This document shows, in pieces, positions 58,658-64,000 of a stretch of DNA of 64,000 nucleotides. The notes below the pieces were generated by a model, which worked only from the letters and a program-made list of their open reading frames with translations, was not told where the DNA came from and did not search any database. Source of the DNA: Pseudomonas putida S13.1.2 (GTDB lineage Bacteria > Pseudomonadota > Gammaproteobacteria > Pseudomonadales > Pseudomonadaceae); contig NZ_CP010979.1 of NCBI RefSeq assembly GCF_000498395.2, positions 6,168,001 to 6,232,000 on the forward strand, in the 5' to 3' direction. A program made the position numbers and the translations under genes. Numbering within the stretch: position 1 is the stretch's first letter; the number at the start of each line of letters is the position of its first letter.

Positions 58658-59668
58658 CTAGCGTCGAGCGGCTGGTAGCTCGATCGCCAAATCTGCAAGC
58701 CCCAACGGATGCGTACTAGCATCAAAGAAATGCACCTTCGTCCCCGCCAGATCCCCGAACCGATCAATATAGTGTTGCTTCTGGTTGATCACCGAAGCCT
58801 CGCTCAATGGCCTTATGGCAACCGACAGATGCTGTGGCCGCGCCTGTCGGATAGCTTCGAGCAGGTGCTGGTCACTGCTGTCCAGATGCTGCCCGAACAG
58901 GCATAGCCCCTGGCTCTCCTGTGCCAACTGCCCCAGGCACCAGCCCAGGTAGTCCGAGTTGCGAATGGCGCGCAGTTTTTCGTCGCTGCGGTCTTCGTTG
59001 ACGAACAGCGGCACCTCGCCAGGGATGTTTACCGCAAAGCCATCGAGCAGCTCGGCGTTGTCGGCGCTGCGTTGGCGGGTGGTGCCGTCGGGCAGCTTGA
59101 GCAGGTGCAGGCCGCCATGCAGGTGCAGCACGCGGGTGCCTTCGCTGCGGGTGCGGCGCACATCGAAAAAGCCTTGCTCGTCGAACAGCTCGGCAAAGCC
59201 CTGCGGAGCGTGTTGTACAGCCCAGGGCAGCAGCAGGTCGTAGTTGCTGGTGTAGACGCTGCGGTAGCCACGCAAGGCCTGGTTGAAGGCCGCCAGCGTG
59301 GTGGCCGGCATCAGCGACCACGGCAGGTGCACCGTGCGCACGGCGTGAATCAACGCTTCCTTGATCGAGTAGTAGCGGTTCAGCGGCGCGGTGGAGTTGA
59401 TGGCCAATGCGGCGTTGGCGCGCACGGTGGTGTTCAGGGTGCTGAGCACGGGTTCGAACAGCTCCGTGGCCAAGGATTTGAACAGCGCCTGGTCACTGAC
59501 CGCCAGGCCTTTCTTGCGGCCGGCGCGTTGCGCTTCCTCGAACAGCGAGAAGTAGCCGAACGGCTTCCACACTGCGCGGCTGGCACCGTTGCCCAGCAGC
59601 AGGGCGTCGCAGGGGTGGCGGGCAGCGAGTTCTGGCCAGGGAGTGAGGGTGGCGTCAAGTGCGGGCAT
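58658..59668 (-). CDS. DUF4917 family protein
   Basis: A 336-residue protein. N-terminus LGNGASRAVWKPFGYFSLFE resembles a Rossmann-like G-x-G-x-S loop as in SIR2-like folds. Further: SNYDLLLPWAVQHAPQGFAE, VLHLHGGLHL and IRNSDYLGWCLGQLAQES. The LHLHGGLHL plus SNYD blocks recall SIR2-type NAD-binding proteins used in phage defence, but full catalytic residues are not confirmed. It has no partner gene here. Confidence 0.7.
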   Translation of the reverse strand: MPALDATLTPWPELAARHPCDALLLGNGASRAVWKPFGYFSLFEEAQRAGRKKGLAVSDQALFKSLATELFEPVLSTLNTTVRANAALAINSTAPLNRYYSIKEALIHAVRTVHLPWSLMPATTLAAFNQALRGYRSVYTSNYDLLLPWAVQHAPQGFAELFDEQGFFDVRRTRSEGTRVLHLHGGLHLLKLPDGTTRQRSADNAELLDGFAVNIPGEVPLFVNEDRSDEKLRAIRNSDYLGWCLGQLAQESQGLCLFGQHLDSSDQHLLEAIRQARPQHLSVAIRPLSEASVINQKQHYIDRFGDLAGTKVHFFDASTHPLGLADLAIELPAARR

Positions 59669-59819
59669 GCTGGGGTCCGTTGGGTGGAGCGGAGAACGGG
59701 GGCGACTTTAGCATGTCATGCAGCGTGAGGGAGGGTTGGTGTCCTGCCAACAGCCTTGTGTTACCTGGACTGGCCCGTTCGCAGGAAATCTTTGGGCTAT
59801 CAAACTCTACCGGCCTTTA

Positions 59820-60107
59820 TCAGTGAGCAAGGGCCTTCAGTACATGATCAGGGTCATTACGTATTGCACGCAGTAATGCCTTGGCAGGGCCGGTGGGTTC
59901 TCGCCGTCCTTGTTCCCAATTTCTCAATGTTGCTACTTGAACATCGATTATCTCGGCAAAGCGTGCCTGCGTGAGCCCTGTCGCTTTACGGATGTTACGG
60001 ACCTGCAGTGCATCGATCTCGAATTGCCGAGAGGGTGCGCGTTTACCTTGGACGATGTCGTCCATCTGTTGAACGCTTTCCATCAGTTCGTCAAAAAAGC
60101 GGTTCAT
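59820..60107 (-). CDS. XRE-family antitoxin (HigA/NadS-like)
   Basis: A 95-residue protein with a helix-turn-helix in its C-terminal half (RKATGLTQARFAEIIDVQVA then TLRNWEQGRREPTGPAKALL) and an N-terminal FFDELMESVQQMDDIVQGKR segment. This order (N-terminal toxin-binding, C-terminal DNA-binding) matches antitoxins paired with RelE/HigB-type toxins. Its start ATG overlaps the stop of the upstream toxin remnant (ATGA). No partner toxin is intact in the window. Confidence 0.88.
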   Translation of the reverse strand: MNRFFDELMESVQQMDDIVQGKRAPSRQFEIDALQVRNIRKATGLTQARFAEIIDVQVATLRNWEQGRREPTGPAKALLRAIRNDPDHVLKALAH

Positions 60108-60265
60108 GCAGACCTCCAGTGTTCGATGATCGACCGCAGTGCCTTGCGTTGTTCACTGGACAGGTCGGGCTGATCATTTTTGCTGTAGATATAAAGCATG
60201 GCTATTTGTGATTTGAGGAGTGCTTTGACTCGCTTGGTAAACAAGCCTGTTTCGGTGAAAAGCAT
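60104..60265 (-). pseudogene. HigB/RelE-type toxin with internal deletion
   Basis: A 53-codon frame MLFTETGLFTKRVKALL then KSQIAMLYIYSKNDQPDLSS and EQRKALRSIIEHWRSA. The first 17 residues match the N-terminus and the last 33 the C-terminus of HigB-like toxins of about 100-110 residues; the central half is absent without loss of frame. The catalytic basic residues of RelE toxins lie mainly in the missing part, so it is probably inactive. Coupled to the antitoxin by ATGA. Confidence 0.75.
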
Positions 60266-60275
60266 AGCAGATTGG

Positions 60276-60290
60276 TACGCCAATGGCGTA
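60276..60290. promoter_or_regulatory. Palindrome in the toxin-antitoxin promoter
   Basis: TACGCCAATGGCGTA is a perfect 6-3-6 palindrome 11 bases before the toxin remnant start, a natural operator for autoregulation by the antitoxin. Confidence 0.6.
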
Positions 60291-60442
60291 GCTGCCGGTT
60301 GACAGGAAAAATGGACTGCCTGGCTTTACTTCAGGCGGGATAGCGAGGCTAGCGAATCTGGTCGCAACTAGCCGATCATCCCTTTCTGTGTACCAGGTAG
60401 TCCTTTTCGCTACAGAAGCTGAGCGGGTAGCCAGAGCGCGCC

Positions 60443-62149
60443 TCAGCCCTCGTCGGCCACCGGCACACTGCGGTTCCGGTTACGCCACATCCGGTACGCC
60501 CGGATCCCGGCCCGCACCGAACCAAACAGCAGCTTGTCTTCCATTTCCCGCGCCATCCCCGAGCGCACCAGCATGCGCAGGAACGTACCCCGGGCGCGTG
60601 CGATGGCAAAGAAGATGCCTTGCGCTGCCAGAGTGTCGCGTACTTCACGCAGGGCAGCGATGCCGCTGACGTCGATGTTGGTGACCGCTTCGGCATCGAA
60701 CAGCACGGCCTTGGGCTGGTGCTGGCTCTGCACGGCTTCGAGCAGACGCATCTTGAAGTAGTCGGCGTTGAAGAACAGGATCGCGTCGTCGAAGCGGTAC
60801 ACCACCAGGCCGGGTACGGTGCGCGCGTCCTTGAATTTGCGGATGTCGACCTGGCCTTCGGTACCCGGCAGCCAGCCCAACACGGCATCGGTGGGCTGGT
60901 AGATGCTGTACAGCAGGCGCAGGATCGCCAGGGTCACGGCAAACACGATACCGGGCAGCACGCCCAGGCCCAACACGCCCGCCGTGGTCAGCAGGCACAG
61001 CCAGAACTCGAAGCGGCTGAGACGCCGGATGCTACCCAGCGACTTGATGTCGATCAGCCCCCAACCGGCCATCAGCAGCACGGCGCCCAGTGCAGCCTGC
61101 GGGATCCACGCCATGGGCGCGGTGAAGAACAGCAGGATCAGCGCGATGACCAGGGCCGCGATGATGCCCACCAGCTGGCTTTTGCCACCGACCATGTCAT
61201 TGACCGCCGTACGCGAGTCGGCGCCACTGATGGCAAAGCCCTGGGAAACCCCGGCCGCCAGGTTGCTGACGCCCAGGGCGACAAATTCGTGGTTGGCGTT
61301 TATCGCATAGCCATGCCGGGCGGCAAAGCTGCGCGCAGTCAGCATGGCACTGCAGAAGCTGACGGTGGCGATACCCAGGGCGTCGCGCAACAGGCTTTTC
61401 ATTTCCTCCAGGTTGCTGTGCGGCCAGGCCAGCTGCGGGATGCCGGCAGGTACCGGGCCGAGGACGGCAACGCCGAAGCGGTCAAGGCCGAACAGCCCGG
61501 CCAGCAGCATGAACAGCGCCACGACCGTGAGGGCTGCAGGCAGGCGCGGGTAGCGCCGCGGCAGCCAGATCAGCAGGCCCAGGGCGGCCAGGCCGATGAG
61601 CAACGTCACCCAGTGAATCTCGCCCAGGCGCTGGAAGAAGTTGATCAGGCTGAGGATGAAACCGTCGCCTTCGATCTTGAAGCCCACCACCTTGGACAGC
61701 TGCCCGGCGATCAGGCTCAGGCCGATGCCGTTGAGGTAGCCGATCAGGATTGGCCGCGAGAAGAAGCTGGCAATGAAGCCGGCACGGGCCAGGCCGGCGG
61801 CAATCAGCATTACGCCAACCAGCACGGTGACGATCACCGACAGTTCGACGATGCGTTGCGGGTCGCCCATGGCCAGCGGTGCCACAGCACCGGCGATCAT
61901 CGCGCAGGTGGCGGCGTCGGGGCCGACCATCAGTTGGCGCGAGCTGCCGATCAGGGCATAGACCATCATGGGCAGAACGCAGGCGTACAGGCCGTATTGT
62001 GGTGGCAGGCCGACGATTTGCGCGTAGGCGATGGCGATGGGGATCTGGATCGCTGCGACCGAAAGCCCGGCCTGCACGTCGGCATGCAGCCACTCACGGC
62101 GGTAATGCAGCAGGTTGGCAAGGCCCGGTAGCCAGCGGGAAAGAAACAT
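60443..62149 (-). CDS. SulP family anion transporter with STAS domain
   Basis: A 568-residue transporter. Transmembrane core of about 12 helices (residues 20-430) with AIAYAQIVGLPPQYGLYACV and GGKSQLVGIIAALVIALILL; C-terminal STAS domain at about 445-550 with AVLFDAEAVTNIDVSGIAAL (the phosphorylatable Asp-x-Ser-type loop). Substrate may be sulfate, bicarbonate or C4-dicarboxylate; SulP proteins are not separable by eye. AAGGATGACGT precedes the ATG. Confidence 0.88.
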   Translation of the reverse strand: MFLSRWLPGLANLLHYRREWLHADVQAGLSVAAIQIPIAIAYAQIVGLPPQYGLYACVLPMMVYALIGSSRQLMVGPDAATCAMIAGAVAPLAMGDPQRIVELSVIVTVLVGVMLIAAGLARAGFIASFFSRPILIGYLNGIGLSLIAGQLSKVVGFKIEGDGFILSLINFFQRLGEIHWVTLLIGLAALGLLIWLPRRYPRLPAALTVVALFMLLAGLFGLDRFGVAVLGPVPAGIPQLAWPHSNLEEMKSLLRDALGIATVSFCSAMLTARSFAARHGYAINANHEFVALGVSNLAAGVSQGFAISGADSRTAVNDMVGGKSQLVGIIAALVIALILLFFTAPMAWIPQAALGAVLLMAGWGLIDIKSLGSIRRLSRFEFWLCLLTTAGVLGLGVLPGIVFAVTLAILRLLYSIYQPTDAVLGWLPGTEGQVDIRKFKDARTVPGLVVYRFDDAILFFNADYFKMRLLEAVQSQHQPKAVLFDAEAVTNIDVSGIAALREVRDTLAAQGIFFAIARARGTFLRMLVRSGMAREMEDKLLFGSVRAGIRAYRMWRNRNRSVPVADEG

Positions 62150-62294
62150 ACGTCATCCTTTCGAAATGCTTCACGAATCCATTGAGCATATTCGTCACAA
62201 GCCGTTTCGCTTGCGCGCGAATGCACCCGCAGCGCATTGAAGCGGATCGGCAGGCAAATGGCCATGGGCCAAGTCAACGTGGGGGGCAGAAACG

Positions 62295-62318
62295 AAAAAA
62301 GGAGCCAAGGCTCCTTTT
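62295..62318. terminator. Terminator downstream of tRNA-Gly
   Basis: AAAAGGAGCC with its inverse GGCTCCTTTT around AA. On the minus strand it is followed by TTTTTTCG, so it should end the tRNA transcript. Confidence 0.82.
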
Positions 62319-62360
62319 GACTGCGATGACGTTGCTGGAACGTCATGCTGGAATGCGATG

Positions 62361-62434
62361 TGGAGCGGGTAGAGGGAATCGAACCCTCAACTAAAGCTTG
62401 GGAAGCTTTCGTTTTGCCACTAAACTATACCCGC
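62361..62434 (-). tRNA. tRNA-Gly(CCC)
   Basis: 74 bases including an encoded CCA. Acceptor GCGGGTA pairs with TACCCGC; the anticodon stem AAAGC/GCTTT holds the loop TTCCCAA, giving anticodon CCC; the T-arm carries GGTTCGATTCC. The anticodon reads GGG glycine codons. Confidence 0.93.
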
Positions 62435-62545
62435 GTCTGCGCAGCACTTTTTACCAGAACCCTTCACGAATTAGAAGCCCAAGTTATAAAAAAGCTTGTC
62501 GGCACCCCATAGCCTGCGGATATCAGCTACAGAGTGCCGAGGCGC

Positions 62546-63433
62546 TCAGATGGCCAGTGCATGCTGCCCCTGTTGAACGTGCTGGTAGCGTTGACGAGGT
62601 TCACGCACGGTCGGCTTGAGGAAACCAAGCAAGACGCTGCGGGTGTTTTCGCAGGCGGTCTTGTTTTCCATATCGAGGAAATGCCCCGCCTCGCGGATCA
62701 CGCTGAACTGGCTTCTGCCCACATGCTTGCCGAACTGCCGGGCATCTTCGACCGTGGTGTACTCGTCGCGGGCGCCGTTGACGAACAACACCGGGATGTC
62801 GATGTTGCGCGCCCCCTCCAGCGCTCGCTCCAGGTCGTGTTGCAGCACCTGGTTGATGTGGAAGTGCATCTGCGCGTACTCATGGCTGTCCAGGCTGCTG
62901 ACGTGCCGGTAGTTGAAGCGCTTGAACAGTGACGGCAGGTGCTTGCCGATGGTGTCGTTGACCAGGTTGCCGACCTGATACCGGTCGCAGGCGGCCAGGT
63001 ACTGGCAGCCACGGTCCAGGTAGTCGCGCATCGGCTCGTTGATCACTGGCGAGAACGAACTCACCACAGCCTTCTTCACGTTCCGCGGCTGGTGCGCCAG
63101 CGCCAGCAGCGTGCTTGCGCCACCCCACGAGAACGACATCACGTGGTCTGCCTGGAAGTGCTCGATCAGCTCAAGGAGGATATGCGCCTCGGTTTCCTTG
63201 CTGATCAGACGTTCCTGACGGTTGTGCGGCTTTGACTTGCCGGCATACGGCTGGTCGAACAGCACGATGTTGAACTGCGGGTGCAGGTTACGTACCGTCT
63301 GGGCGAACGAGGCGGTGGTGGCCAGCGAACCATTGATCAGGATGATCGTATTCTCGGCCGCATCCGCGCGATAGAACTCCGTGTAAACCCGGTACTGACC
63401 TTGGATATCAAGTACAGCGATTTCTGGCCTCAT
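62546..63433 (-). CDS. phaG: PhaG, (R)-3-hydroxyacyl-ACP thioesterase/transacylase
   Basis: A 295-residue alpha/beta hydrolase that links fatty-acid synthesis to polyhydroxyalkanoate monomers in P. putida grown on sugars. Near-identical over its length to the PhaG I recall (MRPEIAVLDIQGQYRVYTEF start, QHVQQGQHALAI end). Nucleophile elbow reads SFSWGGAS, with Ser in place of the first Gly of G-x-S-x-G; acid DEYTTVEDA and catalytic EAGHFLDME follow. Upstream is a 447-base gap, so regulation likely lies there. Confidence 0.93.
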   Translation of the reverse strand: MRPEIAVLDIQGQYRVYTEFYRADAAENTIILINGSLATTASFAQTVRNLHPQFNIVLFDQPYAGKSKPHNRQERLISKETEAHILLELIEHFQADHVMSFSWGGASTLLALAHQPRNVKKAVVSSFSPVINEPMRDYLDRGCQYLAACDRYQVGNLVNDTIGKHLPSLFKRFNYRHVSSLDSHEYAQMHFHINQVLQHDLERALEGARNIDIPVLFVNGARDEYTTVEDARQFGKHVGRSQFSVIREAGHFLDMENKTACENTRSVLLGFLKPTVREPRQRYQHVQQGQHALAI

Positions 63434-63880
63434 GTCATCGACTCCTGGCGCAAAAAGGGTATTCGCGTCACCTAGGGTGCACGTTCTTTATGACAGGTAG
63501 GCATTTGCCTGAAGAGAAACCGGGGGGCCCTGTGTCGATCCTTGGCACTTGCGTCGACGGTATTGTTTTTGGCGGGCAATTCGCCGTGCCCCAAGGCATC
63601 GAGGCCTTGGGTAGCCGGCAAAAAGTGTCTTCGACTGCGGGCGTGACTTGCTAGTCACATGCAGACTGACGATTTGGATTCAAGCAGTGGCTCGCGGATC
63701 GCGCAAGTGCCGTTCGGGGAGAAATGTGACTTTTGTCGCTGAGCGGTCGTACGGCGACCCTGTAATGTCTGCCCAGGCCCTTTCGCGGACGCGCCCGCTC
63801 CCACAGGAAACACACAAGCCCTGAGCATTGTGGGGATGTGTGGGAGCGGGCATGCCCGCGAAGAGGCCCGGGCAGGCGGC
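63434..63880. other. Intergenic region upstream of phaG
   Basis: 447 bases without a supported gene. It holds an inverted repeat CCCAAGG-CATCGAGG-CCTTGGG (63590-63611), a smaller repeat GTGACTTGCTAGTCAC (63645-63660), and the REP pair. The promoter of phaG should lie near 63440-63560. Confidence 0.45.
63776..63870. repeat. REP pair (inverted)
   Basis: GGCCCTTTCGCGGACGCGCC plus CGCTCCCACAGGAAAC and inverted GTGTGGGAGCGGGCATGCCC plus GCGAAGAGGCC. Directly downstream of the rsuA-like gene stop. Confidence 0.92.
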
Positions 63881-64000
63881 CTAGACAGTGGCTATCTCGC
63901 CCGCCGTCAGCTCTCGGAACTCACCCGGCGCCAACCCCCTGTCCAGCCGGATCGCTCCCATGCTCTCCCGATGCAACCCCACCACCTTGTTGTCGAAGAA
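63881..64000 (-). CDS. rRNA pseudouridine synthase RsuA-like (C-terminal end only)
   Basis: The last 39 codons before TAG read FFDNKVVGLHRESMGAIRLD then RGLAPGEFRELTAGEIATV. The N-K-V-x-x-L-H-R-E-x-x-G block is typical of the C-terminal segment of RsuA/RluB-type pseudouridine synthases that modify 16S or 23S rRNA. The rest lies beyond the window. Confidence 0.75.
   Translation of the reverse strand, partial: FFDNKVVGLHRESMGAIRLDRGLAPGEFRELTAGEIATV

Noticed and set aside
59756..59974. Short plus-strand frame over the antitoxin gene
   Set aside because: Antisense of the antitoxin; no ribosome site or domain.
62361..62434. Reading the tRNA as Gly(TCC)
   Set aside because: With a five-pair anticodon stem AAAGC/GCTTT, the seven-base loop TTCCCAA places CCC at positions 34-36.
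63540..63600. Possible sigma-54 promoter for phaG (GGGCACGGCGAATTGCCC on the minus strand)
   Set aside because: The GG to GC spacing is 11 rather than the required 10 bases.
13036..63870. Repeated CCCGCTCCCACAGG segments as a CRISPR array or transposon ends
   Set aside because: They are isolated inverted pairs at gene ends, spaced kilobases apart, with no regular spacers; they are REP elements.

Overview
The window is a continuous stretch of a Pseudomonas chromosome from the P. putida group. The evidence is the GC-rich coding, the dense REP elements typical of P. putida, and a set of genes diagnostic of that group: an MvaT-type nucleoid protein, the pcaRKFTBDC beta-ketoadipate cluster, the ttgABC/ttgR solvent efflux locus and phaG. 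Almost all of it is core or conserved accessory metabolism. I see no prophage, integrative element, intact insertion sequence or CRISPR array.

Layout. 1-9.8 kb: housekeeping block with a GNAT acetyltransferase (cut by the window start), nitrilase-fold hydrolase, class I fumarase, ferredoxin-NAD(P)H reductase-like protein, pyruvate kinase, small lipoprotein, PilZ protein, exonuclease I, MvaT and formyl-THF deformylase. 9.9-12.9 kb: a small protein and a translationally coupled cell-surface trio (GT4 glycosyltransferase, DUF2334 deacetylase, UPF0104 membrane protein). 13.1-18.8 kb: dCache chemoreceptor, HerA/DUF853 ATPase, PitA phosphate transporter and a small protein. 19.1-27.5 kb: pca regulon (pcaR, pcaK, pcaF, pcaTBDC), with PcaR boxes and a candidate divergent small RNA. 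27.6-30.7 kb: Mpo1-like membrane protein, LysR regulator, and an OprD-family porin that itself has a PcaR-like box. 30.9-37.6 kb: ttgABC and divergent ttgR. 37.7-48.5 kb: a patchwork of regulator/enzyme pairs: a frameshifted EmrB/QacA-type exporter, PEP mutase/ICL-family decarboxylase, LysR beside an MBL-fold protein and NAD(P)-binding protein, LysR beside a TPP decarboxylase, AraC beside a monooxygenase, and a flavin reductase. 48.5-49.4 kb: a secreted tandem-repeat protein, a gene remnant and a perfect 30-bp inverted repeat. 49.4-54.0 kb: a 2-oxoglutarate-type MHS permease with its own sigma-54 promoter and a DctB/DctD-like two-component system. 54.1-64 kb: BglX, TPM protein, methyltransferase, DUF4917, a toxin-antitoxin locus with an internally deleted toxin, SulP transporter, tRNA-Gly(CCC), phaG and the 3' end of an rsuA-like gene.

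The strongest functional theme is uptake and catabolism of aromatic and organic acids: the OprD porin and PcaK bring in 4-hydroxybenzoate-type compounds, PcaB/D/C/F process protocatechuate ring-cleavage products, and PcaT and the sigma-54-controlled permease carry dicarboxylic or keto acids. PcaR boxes tie these together, and A-rich motifs of the Hfq/Crc type lie next to the starts of pcaK, the porin gene and the permease gene, suggesting catabolite control at translation. pcaGH (protocatechuate dioxygenase) and pcaIJ are not in the window.

Items most worth a second look: the signal-peptide protein built of identical EDGFDRTGGQRFA units encoded by synonymously diverged codons; a RelE/HigB-type toxin reduced to its two ends beside an intact antitoxin; a likely small RNA transcribed divergently from pcaR whose promoter abuts the PcaR operator; and a 20-bp palindrome in front of pcaT. 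Function names rest on reading the translated sequences and recalled family knowledge; no database search was run.
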